A DNA stretch of 64,000 nucleotides, taken from Sarcocystis neurona. Lineage: Eukaryota > Apicomplexa > Conoidasida > Eucoccidiorida > Sarcocystidae. A program made the translations under genes and the position numbers. The stretch covers positions 703,840-767,839 of the forward strand of contig KL647319.1 of NCBI GenBank assembly GCA_000727475.1. The letters run 5' to 3'. The notes under the pieces are model-generated. The model had not been told where the DNA came from, ran no database searches, and saw nothing but the letters and a program-made list of their open reading frames with translations. Below, one piece after another: positions 34,701-45,800 of the stretch. Within the stretch, counting starts at the first letter, position 1. Every line of letters begins with the position of its first letter.

Positions 34701-37700
34701 TGTGCGAATGTGTGTGTGGACGCAGACGTAAACTCTTTGCTTGTATGCATATATATTCATGCGTTCTTGTGTGCCAGTATATGCGGTGGTGCTGATGTAT
34801 GTCTCTGTGTATGTGTCTGTTTGCATGTGTGTAAATATAAATGTTCGTATATACACGTATATAAATACATATATATATATATATGTATAGGTATATATGT
34901 ACGTGTGCCGCTTAATATAGAGAGTGGTATATACTTGCGAAGTGTTTCCGTTCACGTGTTTGCTCGGAGCAATACCTGATTTTTGAACAATCCTTCAGGC
35001 GTACTGTTGCCTGTAACAACACATGTATGTGGGTGCTGCTGCTGGGAGTGGCTCTGTTCCTAAGAGCAGCAGAGATCGACGACGATGCGCGGTCTTCGGC
35101 AGTTGCGGCAGGTGAAGCAACGGCAGCAGCAGCAGAAGAAGAAGAAGCTCCGCAGAAGAAAGAGCAGCAGCAGAAGCAGATGCGTCGGCCGGGGGTACGG
35201 AGGGCGCTGCTACTGCTGCTGCTGTTGGTCGAACACGTCGTCTGCGCGCGCCTGCGCCTGTGCACATGTCGGGGAAATAAATATGCGTCGCATGCGAAAA
35301 AGGCTACCCCTGTACAGGAGTCACATGTTTGCCTCCGCTTGTGTGTCTGTACGGACCGACGTGCATATATTCACGCGTAGAGAGCTACCCAAGTGTGTGG
35401 TGCTACCATATTTTTCGCATGCGTGCAGGCCTCTTTAGTACATCTATATACATACACACGCATATATATATGTATATAGAGATATATACGCTCTCTTCGT
35501 GGAACGTTTGCACGAGTGTGTATCTATGTGTCTGTCCATTTGTCCTCTAAAATTTGCCGTGAGCACGGATGTGTAAGCAGGAGGACCTGAGTAATACATC
35601 TATATATGCGCGGGTGCATCCACAGATATGTGTGTATAGGTGTAACATATTATATATATACACAGTTTCGCACACATGTCCGTATATGTGTATGTTTGTA
35701 TGTACCTGTATATCTATTCCACTTATGTGGAGGCATACATATATATAGTTCTATGTAGTAATTAGATTCATGCGTCGACACCGATATATTTTATACATTT
35801 ATATATAGCTCTCTGTAGTATGGACGCATATTTATTTGCATCTCTGTATGATAGGACATGTACACATTATATACAGATGCGTAGATGTACACGCGATGCA
35901 GAGGGAACTGCTGCTTTCTGCTGTGCTGCGCATGCAGTTTTCAATCGCGCAGTCTCAGGCAAACCATCTGCTGCGGATAAGACAAGTCCTGCGGTAAGCT
36001 CGACGAAGAAGAGTGGTCATGCCGTTCTTGCTGATGGCGGTATATTGATATCTGGAGTCCACACATAGATTTACATAAGCGGATCACTTTTTGTGGGTGT
36101 GTGTGCGTCAACGTATATAGATTGCTTCCATGTGTGGATGGATATGTATACTCCTTGTGGAATCTTTTATATACAAGTGACTATATACGTGAATATACAC
36201 AAGTGACTCTACCTCTTCCCTATATATATATATATATATGTGTGCATTAGATCTGCGTGGAAATATACATGGATGTATGTGTAGTAAATATATAAGCACA
36301 CACATGTATGTAGATATTTAGAGAGACACAGATATACACATAAATGTTAACAGGGATACAAATGTGTAACTTCATATGTGGTGGATCTACGTACGTAAAT
36401 CTATCTATCTATCTCTATCTCTCTCTCTCTATATATATATATATAAATGTGGATAGATGTATGCACGCAGATGTCGGTACATACACAAATAGAGACAAAC
36501 AGTTACATATCTAAGTATCTAACGCATACGTCCTATGCATGGTGGTAAATGTGGTAGCGTCTTCGTGGCTCAAAACGTTCCAAGTGAAGAGAGCGAAAGG
36601 AAGTGAATTTTCTGTGCGAATGCGCAAAACACACAAACGGAGGAACTGCACAGACGACTTCGTCGTTATCATCTACGCGTCTGTGACGATTTCTGACTCG
36701 AGGACTTGCAGCGGGAAGTTGCCTCTGCATGAGGAGCACACCTTGGCCGTCCTTACGATGCCTCCGGAGTGACACGCACCTGTCTCTGTGTCTCACGTTA
36801 TATAAAAAAGTCGCTGGTGCGTGTATATATGCTGCATGCCACCTGTGAAGAGGCATGTACAGAGAAAGAGAGAGATCTCCTTAACTGCACACGGTGACGT
36901 CAAGTATATCAAATATCAATTTTACATATATGTATATGTGTCCCCAGGGACAGATGCATGCGTAAAACGTGAACTGCTGAATGTAGTGGGTCTGGCAGTT
37001 GTAATTTTTTGGTTGAGACGGAGATGTTTCTGCGGCGGACGCCAGTTCGTATATATTAAACCGCCGTTAAGAAGACGGCCTCCGAAGAAGTACGAGTGAT
37101 TCGAAGGAATCCTCGTGATTCTTGCGTTCTTATTCATATAGAAGTTGAAGCATTATTGACGCACACGGAGGGAGATATATAGGGTCGTGTCGCTATACCG
37201 GTATCTGACGTGTGCAGGCGTCCGTAGTGGCTCTGTACGTAAGCATCCACCTTCTTTTGTATCTGCCTCTCTGTTCGATTCTGTGTTTGTCTAAATTTCC
37301 TCGCTTTTGTATCAGTCTGTCTATTCACATGTGTATTGTCTACTTATCTATAGCAGTCTGACAAGGTACACCTATATACTTACTCGTCTGTCTATCTCTT
37401 TATCGGTGTACCTGTCTATCTATCTCTCTCTCTATTTGCCTCGGTATCTCTCTGTCTTTCTATTCACTTCTCTATGGTGTACATATGTACACTTGTCCAA
37501 CTATATAGATCTGTCTACCTATTTACCCCTCTGCCTTATTCTATATGTATTTGTACATCAATCTATTTTCATAAAACACATATATATCTATATATACTTA
37601 TGTAGGTGCACATGCATTACTTCGTAGCCATTTGTTACTGATTTAGACGCGCATCTTGAAGAGGCAAGGAAAAATGCAATAGCGGCCTCATACGTGTACA

Positions 37701-38441
37701 CACGTGTGTGCGTACGTATATCAATCCGCAGGACTATGTATGTATTTCTGTCTCCGTGTAGGGTCTTAACAGAAATATATGGTCGCTTCAACCTTCACAA
37801 TCTAAACACTTGTGCACGTGTAGGATATTGGTGTCTTCATTCGAAACGTCTTCTCGGTTTGAACGTGGCGTGCAAATGCGTGGCAGTGTGGTGCTGCTGC
37901 TGCGCATGCATGTGGTATCCCGCGCAGCCGCATGCGCTCGCGTGCCTCAGCTGCTGCAGAGAAGGAAGCAGCTTCCGTTGCATTGGCAGAAACTACAGCA
38001 ACAGACAGCAGCGGCAAAGCTGCAGCAGGTGCGGGCGAGGCACAACGTGATGCATTCCCGTCTCTGCGTCAGCGGACATTTTCTGCTGCAGGAAGACGCA
38101 GCAGAGCTGCGCTGCTGCAGCAGCACCAGCAGCAGATGCAGCAGCCGTTGGCACAGCGTCATCCGCGTGCACAGGCCTCAACACAGATTTCCGCACATGT
38201 GGTAGATCCACGTCTTGCAGCAGCAGCTGCTGCTCCACCTGCTTATTATCCTTCAGCGGCAGCCGCTTCCCCGCCTGCTTATTCTTCAGCAGCAGCTGCT
38301 GTTGCACTGCCGCCACCAGCAGCAGAAGGAGACTACTGGGAAGAAGGACGAGGTGAAGGTGCTGACCCAGCGCAGTGGCTGGTGGATGAAGAGGAGGCTG
38401 CAGGCACCGACTGGGAATTTCCAGATGAACAACCCGATTGA
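28733..38441 (+). CDS. MRPS23: Mitochondrial small ribosomal subunit protein mS23 (MRPS23/Rsm25 family), 5' exon not found
   Basis: A structural protein of the mitochondrial ribosome small subunit. Four core exons join in phase: 28,733-28,896, 30,425-30,519, 32,174-32,274 and 33,916-34,170. The joined protein has RLDVVQRMRLL then RPAWLQAAERSPPLE, matching the N-terminal helix and AW...PP element of yeast Rsm25 and human MRPS23. It then has LTREVLRKYP, DGNDW (yeast has NYDWS), HPVMQFVALQLRLM and finally AEKAFYARRIALEKQQ, matching the C-terminal helix of Rsm25. An Ala-rich CAG-coded insertion follows. Tentative further exons 35,075-35,194, 35,959-35,993 and 37,928-38,441 keep phase and end in an acidic tail (DEEEAAGTDWEFPDEQPD) with TGA; the summed length is a multiple of three. 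The first Met must lie in an unseen upstream exon. Intron 2 has a GC donor. AATAAA at 38,479-38,484 could be the polyadenylation signal. The family is strongly supported, the 3' exons only moderately. Confidence 0.75.
29724..29737. repeat. Palindrome GGTGTACGTACACC in mS23 intron 1
   Basis: Perfect copy, extended by one base pair on each side to GGGTGTACGTACACCC. Confidence 0.8.
30079..30092. repeat. Palindrome GGTGTACGTACACC in mS23 intron 1
   Basis: Perfect copy in the context TTTTCC before and CCGCGG after. Confidence 0.8.
30403..30416. repeat. Palindrome GGTGTACGTACACC just before an mS23 3' splice site
   Basis: Perfect copy that ends 8 bases before the start of exon 30,425-30,519, so it lies where the polypyrimidine tract would normally be. 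Confidence 0.8.
30520..32173 (+). other. GC-AG intron in mS23
   Basis: The donor is GCAAGT after ...TGGAGCAAGG and the acceptor is CTCTTTAG. Splicing here joins WSK-G to NDTYRADHP in phase 1 and gives a continuous mS23 protein. The only nearby GT (at TTC-GTGGAC) would delete the conserved DGNDW segment. The intron begins with about 260 bases of CT-rich sequence and contains a CTG-rich block at 31.5-31.75 kb. Confidence 0.7.
33526..33539. repeat. Palindrome-type element in mS23 intron 3
   Basis: GGTGTACATACACC, one internal change from the perfect palindrome. Confidence 0.7.
33633..33646. repeat. Palindrome GGTGTACGTACACC in mS23 intron 3
   Basis: Perfect copy; the next copy starts only 40 bp downstream. 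Confidence 0.8.
33673..33686. repeat. Palindrome-type element in mS23 intron 3
   Basis: GGTGTACGTACACT, last base changed. Confidence 0.7.
33817..33830. repeat. Palindrome-type element in mS23 intron 3
   Basis: GGTGTATGTACACC followed by AGAGACACA. The same 3' flank follows the copy at 41,456, so the repeated unit is longer than the palindrome. Confidence 0.75.
34190..34510. other. CT-rich 5' part of an mS23 intron
   Basis: Immediately after the GTGAGT donor at 34,171 the + strand is almost all C and T with CTTC and TCTT runs for over 300 bases. The open frame that continues through it from the exon is therefore intron read-through. Confidence 0.55.
34640..37800. repeat. Microsatellite-rich intronic DNA within the mS23 gene model
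   Basis: Blocks of TATATA, GTGTAT, ACACAC and CTATCTAT repeats occur at 34.65-34.92, 35.45-35.87, 36.1-36.5 and 37.3-37.6 kb. The short candidate exons at 35,075 and 35,959 sit between them. An isolated unique island at about 36.53-36.77 kb is open on both strands but has no recognised content. Confidence 0.5.
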
Positions 38442-38444
38442 GTC

Positions 38445-41400
38445 TGCCCACGTGCAATATATACAGAAAAATTTGCAGAATAAAATGCCTGGTCTGCACT
38501 ATGTGTATCCGTCCACGCGGCTGTATGCGTGTCACGCGCTTAGTACAGGTGACCACAAGAAGTTCTGAGAAACGTTCAAGAGCGTCAAGCGCGCAAAGAT
38601 AGAGATAACGTTGAGAACTAAGACGAAGCAAGCAAACACGCTTCATTACCACTTTGAACAACTGAAGGAAAAGGGGTAAAACATCTTGAGAAGCAACCAA
38701 AGTGGGGGAGGTGAACGCGCACCTACGCCGTCAAGAGAGGTGATCCTACAAAAGCCACGACGTGACAAAGATGAACGTAATGCACTCCTGTGAGGCCGGA
38801 CTGTAGAAGATTATATAAGAATTAGGTATGCACATGCTGGTCTACGCATCTGTGAAAGGCATGTTAAACATTGTTCCCGTTACAGATTAATCGCGCGGGA
38901 CCTCTGTCAGAAAGACGGAAGGTGAAGTCTTTGTTCCTGTTCGGGTATCGATGACAGATGACACTAACATCTTGCTGCGGGAAAGGAAGAGGAGAATTGT
39001 GTCTCTGCAAAGCTGCTGATGCACACCACACACACACATGGTGAAAATGCTTCACGCGCAGAGGAATGGAAGAATTGCTACAAAGGCGCAGAATCCACTG
39101 GAAACCGAATGTGCATTTCCCACATCGTGGGCAAGCGGTTACGTTTTTCAAACGGACTGTCGCTACGGATGGAAATGCTGTTGCTGTTGGTGGAAATGCT
39201 GCTGCCGATGATGAAATCGCTGGTGCTTGTCATGCTTGTGCTGCTTGTCGTGTGATGACGCCTCTTGGGAGTGCTGGCACTGTTGCTGATAGTAGAGAAG
39301 TGGAAGTGGGTTTGTGCAGTCCCTGCGTGAAGGATAACATGGCGAGAAAAGACAGGATTACGTTTGAACAGTCACGCGTGCTACTCGATAAAACTTAGTT
39401 GCTTAGTCAGCACACTGTCTGTGGCGTGGTCTTTCTCAACGTACTCTTTTAGTTTCTTTCCATGTAGGCGCTGAGTCATACCTAGCACTTTACTTCTCGG
39501 TCGTTGTCCTGCGGAAACTAGCATCTCATATATGCGGGCGATTAGCCATCTACCACTTGTCACTTATACACAGGTTGTACAAACACTTGTGTTACAAAAA
39601 ACACCCCCTCAAGCATTAGCTGTGAGTTCGTGTAAGCCCCTCTCCGCATGCAGTGGCCTAATGCCGCAATTAAGGAGTAGCTCCTAGAGTATTTTTCGGT
39701 TTCTTTTAAGGAAGAGCTCTGCGTGGGTATATGTCTCAGGGGCGTAGCATGGCGAGCATCTGTTGTGCACAATGTTGGGAGGGGAGTCAACGCATTGCGA
39801 CTTTGTACGGACGAAGACAGATCGAAACGTGCACTGCCCTTGCCCTCTACTATATAAGTGTATCCACACATGCATACATCTCTGTGCACTCGCGTACATG
39901 CGCACATAGGGTGCCGCACTTCAGCCTACGGCGTTTTGATCTCAACAGGCACAAGACACTTTGTAAGAGCGAGGGTAGCATGAATGTGATTGACACACAC
40001 GTGTACCCGTAGGGAAGTTATCCTGCGCCTTCAGCACGGAGATGCAACCGTTGACAGCTCTTCAACATCCACAACACATGTTTTCACGTGTGCACGCATG
40101 CGCGCTCTGTGCATTATGCATGTGCGTACGACCGTAAACGCAAACACGGAGACGTGCGTGAAGCTAACGGGGGGATGGCTGATGTATCCAGCCCGGCATA
40201 TTCTAGCAAATACCCGGGGATTTCTTCCCAGGAGGTTTGGCTATGTAGCGGTGCACTCCCGAAAAGAGAAACGGATGCAACACGCGTAGGACAGAAGTAT
40301 CCAAGGGAATACAAAAACAAAGCCGAATCTGTGCAGTGCGCATTTTTATACGGCGACGCTAAGATACGCGGTTCACAAGTTCCGCAGAAATTTTTGTATC
40401 AGGCACTACCTTTGAAGTGCGTACTTTGTATGCTAAGCAAGGAAAAATAGCATGCAGCAACACCAAGCTAGACAAGAATCGTACTTCTCCAGAGTAAAGT
40501 GCACTTCAAGGTGCTGAACTATTGCACCAACAGGCGCATAAGCGCGTTGAACAGAACGTTTTTTCGCCCAAAGTAGGGTTTGATGTGTTTGCATCTATAC
40601 TTACAGATTCACACGCTAAGAGAAAAATTGGGCTTACGCGACAAAAACGAGGAAGGAAATATTCTCAATGGCATTTTTCCACGGGAAGCACCCCGGTAGA
40701 GCCAGAAAGAATTACGTACACAGTAGAGCTGATACAGAAAGACTTTCGACTGCAATTTCCGTATAGTCTGGACTACCTTTGCGATGTGCCTGCCTCACGA
40801 AGACTGACCCCGGCTACTTTTGTTCCACTTGTACTCTGAGAACACATCTTAGGTAGCCATGTTCAGATTAGCACTGTTTACTCAGTAGCGACCCAATAAA
40901 AGCCAGCACTTTCCCCTGCGCTGGTAGAATCACCGTGTTGTCTCGGATCTTTCCTGCCTAGATGTGAGTTTTTGCACCTTTTCAGCGTCTGGACATAACC
41001 GTATTCCCTAAGAAGCACCAAAACTGCAGTGTCTTTTTGTGTATACGTGTGGACGCAGGCGTGTGCGGTAACTTCCGTATGACTGCGCGACTGCTGACGT
41101 GATAAAGCCAATCGAAACTTGCCACCGAGGCTTCCGACGTTCGGCGGGGATTGACGGCTTGATGCAAACTACATAGCCAAAATTTGTATTTGACTACAGA
41201 AATTCCCCCGCGTGTTTGAATAATACCGTCATCTCGGTATGTATATTTGGAGAAGTATCAATACCCACGCGGTCATCTGCGAAACATTTGGGTGTAGATA
41301 CAGCTGCATGTATACAGCTAAAAACACAAGTAACAGTATGCGCACAATACACACAGAAACACACAAACTAGCAAGCTTGGATATGTTTCCCATCTGTCCA

Positions 41401-41745
41401 ATCATCCACGCGCCTGTGAAGGGGCACCTCGGGAGCTGGAAGTTATGCTACGCGAGGCGTACGTACACCAGAGACACAAACGAAACTTGACATTGCCACT
41501 GTATGCTGACGCTCGGGGGTATGAGCACACCTGTAAAGAACCGAGTGGGTCACTTCTACACAGGGGGAGCCGCCTTCGACCATGAAGAAACACCTGTGTA
41601 TACGGATGCACGCACATATGATTAGCATGGGCACGTGTGTGCGCATTGCACGTGTACACGCGTACGTGTAACTCCTTGCCTAATACGAGCATTTACTCGT
41701 ATAATATGTATGCGCGTATGTGTATAGTCATGCCACACTCTCTGC
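38445..41745. other. Repeat-poor segment, no gene identified
   Basis: CAG/CTG triplets and TA microsatellites almost disappear here. Open frames of 78-120 codons exist: 39,066-39,398 codes for a peptide with CHACAAC and later CSPC; 40,088-40,450 and 40,522-40,839 are also open on the + strand. Frames of this size are expected by chance and no splice partners or families are seen. The Cys pattern in the first is the only mild hint of a real protein. Confidence 0.45.
41456..41469. repeat. Palindrome-type element in the repeat-poor segment
   Basis: GGCGTACGTACACC followed by AGAGACACA, the same 3' flank as the copy at 33,817. Confidence 0.7.
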
Positions 41746-41749
41746 GTAG

Positions 41750-42242
41750 GTAGTAATGTCGCAGGCACTTGCATCATGGCACGCCATGCGCAGGACGCGT
41801 TCAAGGCCGAGCGCACTCGTGTGAGTAACCCTATCAAACCTAAACCACAACTAAGGCGTCTTGTTGTGACTTCTCAACAGGTTGCAGATACCTGCATACG
41901 TGTATGTGTGTCTTACGTGAGTTTTACTGTGTATACACGGGCACTTATCCACAAGAACCTACGTGTAAACAACAATGTTGCGCCCGCATGCACCGCTTCT
42001 GTACAGCTTGACGACATGCGCATCCGTTGTTAAATATTTCGGTTGCATGTGCGGTACAAATTTCGTATGTCCGTCAGGTGTTCAGTGAAATTACGTTATT
42101 CAGACTCTGACAATGTGAGTTTGTGACTTCCACCTTCGTGTCTTAACAGCGAATGCGGGTAAGCGTAGACCCTCCTCCGCGAAATGGAGTCGACAGACCC
42201 GATGATGACTGGGCGTTTCAGCCGCCAGTACCGTTGGCGTGA
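41750..42242 (+). CDS. Two 3'-terminal exons of an unrecognised gene
   Basis: Exon 41,750-41,820 follows an acceptor (CTCTGCGTAG) and ends at CGCACTCGT before a strong GTGAGT donor. Exon 42,150-42,242 follows GTGTCTTAACAG and ends in TGA. Joined in phase 0 they read ...MARHAQDAFKAERTR followed by RMRVSVDPPPRNGVDRPDDD and WAFQPPVPLA. The charged, non-repetitive composition and clean phase suggest real coding. The first exon has an in-frame Met at 41,776, so a 45-residue protein starting there is possible, but earlier exons are more likely. The stop is 580 bp upstream of the cyclophilin start. Function unknown. Confidence 0.35.
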
Positions 42243-42499
42243 AGATCCCAAGAGAAAGTGTTACTCTTCTATGCTCCCCCGAGAATAGTAGTTTCAGGAA
42301 AGGCTACTCCCTTGCTGAAGGCAACTGTGTCAGCCGTATATCTGAACGCCGTTTAGTTTTAGCAGCTTCCCCTTTGGTCTCGTTCGCTCGGCGGCCTCGG
42401 TTTTTATCTTCATTGGCGTGTCTGAATACAGTTGATATTTATCCCTGGCTATGGTCCATCAGGCGCCTCACTAAAAACGAATATTTCTTCGGTGTGCAC

Positions 42500-42821
42500 G
42501 TGCCCTAAACCGTTGCATGCACCGCTTCTCGTGTGCGCGTTTTCCGTCGACTCTCTGAAGTCCGTCCGCAACACCCGGTGTTCTCACCTCTCGTTATTTT
42601 ATTCATTCTTCCGTGTGTCGCCTTTCCCTGGTGACTTTTTCATTTTTCGTAGTGTCTGTTCCTTTGCATTCGGTTTTTCGCGCTGTGTCTGCCTTTCGTT
42701 TTTGTATGGTCCGCGGGTATCCCCTCTCCTCATGTCCCCCGTGGTTTTGTCTGTCAGTACCACCCTTTCTTCTGGGTGTTCGTCCTTTTTCCTTGTCTGT
42801 CCTCCCGCTCCCGTATTCACA
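42500..42821 (+). promoter_or_regulatory. Pyrimidine-rich leader upstream of the cyclophilin start
   Basis: CT-rich sequence runs up to the start codon at 42,822, whose context is CACAATGG. The same arrangement occurs before the MEMO1 start. It is probably 5' untranslated sequence or a leader intron; I see no TATA-like element that can be trusted. The open frame running through it from 42,432 is not thought to be translated. Confidence 0.4.
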
Positions 42822-45800
42822 ATGGCCGTGCTATTCCAAACTACGGTAGGGGAGTTGGCGGTGGATTTGTCTGCAGAGGATGCGCCATACTCTGCATACA
42901 ATTTTCTGAAGTTGTGCAAGGCGAAGTACTACAACAACGTGGCATTTCACCGAGTGGAGAAAAATTTCCTGGCTAGTGTGGGCGCCCCTGTCACGGCTGA
43001 CGCGCGGTGGAATGTCGCAGGTTTAGGAGGGGTTTCTGCAGATTTTTCAACGCTTGGAAAGGCCAAAAACCTCGTACAGACCGAAAAAACAGGTGCGGAA
43101 GACGTCGAACTTCGTGGAGGATGCAGTTTTTGGGGTGTGCAGGCACTCGCGGCAGACAAGCGTGTAACTTTGCGGCGACTTACCCGGCGCTCACCTAGTG
43201 ACCGTTCGCCTCTGGCGACACCGGAAGTAAAAAGAGAGGAGGGGACCACCGAAAATGCCGCAAGGAGAAATCGTCGTGACGAAGAAAATCCAGTATCATC
43301 CGCACCAGTTGTCTGTCCCACTAGCTGCTCGCTGACACGAGAAAGCTCGTGCATGTCGCCGCCTTCTCTTGCCGACACAGGAGAAGGTGCACCCCCAGAA
43401 AACGGCAGCGCAGGTTCTTCCATCTCCGCGTCTTCTTTTTCGTCTATTCCCGTCTCTGGTTCCTGCTTCTCCTCCACAAACTATTCAGCCTCTGCGTCGT
43501 CTTGTTCGCAGCGTGCCCGGAAGTCCTCAGCGCGCAAGTCTGGCTGGGACCCTGTCGACTCGTCTGCTGCCTCTTCCTGTTCGCAAGAAACCTCGTATTT
43601 TAGTTTTCTTGACTTTTCGTCCGTTTCCTTTCCACCATTTCCTTCAAATCCCCTCCCCAACGCTCATTCCTTCCTTCGCCTCCCGCTTCCCACGCCTTCT
43701 AGCGCCCGCTTCTGCCCTGCGGAGCCCAGCCTCGCGAATGACATGCGCAGGAAACACCGGGCAAAGGGAATGGTGGGATGGATTCCTGCGGTGGTTCCAG
43801 GGAACCATTTCGGCAGCGACATACTGCAACAGCAGCTGGGGACGCTTAGCGCGGAGCAACAGCGGCGGCTTCACGGTGAAATCACAAGTTTGTTTTACAT
43901 AACGCTGAGAGAAAACATTGATTTTCTGGACAAACGAAATCTCACTCTTTTTGGGCGCGTTACAGAAGGGTTTGACGTACTTGAAAAAATCAATCAAACA
44001 TTTGTAGACGAGCACTTCGTGCCTCTTACCGTAAGCTCGCCCTTCCAAAAGCGGTGCTGTAGCAGGAACCTGGGGGCAGCAGCAGCCGCGGCAAAGCGGG
44101 AGCGAACTTCAGCATCTGCAGCTGCTGACAGGGAAATTGGAAGAAACAGAGTGAATGGGGGGACGCCAAATACAGGGCGGGGAGAAAGCGCGGAAAAGAG
44201 CAGCAGAAGCACCAGAAAGAGGAAGGGATTTGACGCAACAACGGCAGGGCCGAGATACTCACCGAGGCGGCAGGTAGCAGTAGCTGTAGCAGAAGCAGCT
44301 AGAGAGGCAACAACAGTCGCAGCAGCAGATGCAGTAGAAGAGGCAGCAACAGCGCAGAGACAGCAGCAGAGACAGCTGCATAAGAAGAGGGCCGAAACTC
44401 GAGGAAAAGGGAAGAAACAGGCGACTGTAGCGGCGTGAGAGTGGCAGCACGACAGAAGAAGCCTACCATGGAATGGAAGAGATCTCAAAGGGAAAGGGCC
44501 GCAGCAGGTGCAGCTGGCAGCGGCAGAGGTACACCCTCAACAGCAGCAGGCGTTTGCATCATTCGCGTCATTTTTTAGGTAGTTGCAACCGAGCTGTTGC
44601 TTTATCACAAGGCTTCGTGTGCGGCTTTCCTGGTCGTTTCGAGAAAAATAAATGGGTTTTTTGCGTTTGCTGAAGTATGTGACAGCCTGGCTGGATACGT
44701 CTGCACCTTTCCAGATCCGAACGCAGACGGAGAAAAGCCTCGTGATTCGTGCGGGCGTGCGCCTCTAATCCGTATAGACTCATCACAGCATATCAATCTA
44801 TACGCACATGTACAAATATGTGTGTAAGTATGTGTATTAATGCGTCACCGTAGTTGCCCACTATGCGTTCATCCTCTATAACGTATACGCACGTGGGTGT
44901 ATGTGGCGGTGTGTGCGGGTGTCTACGTGCCAGGGTGCATCTCAAAATAGTCGTATCTTTTTCTTGATTGCGTAAGACCTGTGCGTCCGAGTATATAAAC
45001 AAGAGGACGTCCGGGGTGTCTGCATGCTTCTCTGGTGTACGTACAGCCGGTGCGCATCTTGCACACGTACGTGCTCGACGACCCGTTCGACGACCCTCCA
45101 CTGCTGCTTCCTGCGCCTGAGTCTCCGATGCCTCTTGTTGAAGAGGTGCTGAGTGACGACGAAGACGTGCAGGACGAAGTGCTGTTGCTCGAGAAAATCG
45201 AGAAAAAGGAAGCAGAGGCCAGGAAAGGCAAGTGTCGTCTTACCTGTGCATGCATTCGCTGGGGGACTGCACATGCGCACACTTCATTTGTATTCAAAGA
45301 GTGCATGCATAACCTTCTCCGTGTGTGATATATATCTACATGTGTATACGTATGCCCGTTTATGGTATACGTATGTGTGCGTGTGTGTACGTGTGTGCAA
45401 ATGAATGAATCCGAGTATGCAGATATAGTTGTGTGTTTTCACGAGCACGCACGGGACACGTGTGTCTTTGTGTGTTCAACCGCCGGCACGGTAAATCCTG
45501 AGATGTGAAAATACGCATGCATGCAAGGAGTGAAATAAAGATCGCGATGTCTTTCCATGAGCAGGAGTGTAAACGGAGTAATGTATATATGTGTGTATAC
45601 ATATGTGTGTACATATATCCATGTTACGTGTATTTACGTTCAAGTCAACACCAATACCTGCGGACACATATGGATGTACACGTGTGCCGACGGTCGATAG
45701 CGGCAGGCTGGGTGGAGTACATACACCTGTGCTTCAGAGATAGAGTGATGAAGTCCATGAGGGACCTCTGCGGGGGGTGTCCGACAGCAGCCCACTGTTG

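Noticed and set aside
38445..42000. Retrotransposon or DNA transposon in the repeat-poor segments
   Set aside because: No reverse-transcriptase, integrase or transposase motif, and no terminal or inverted repeats were seen.
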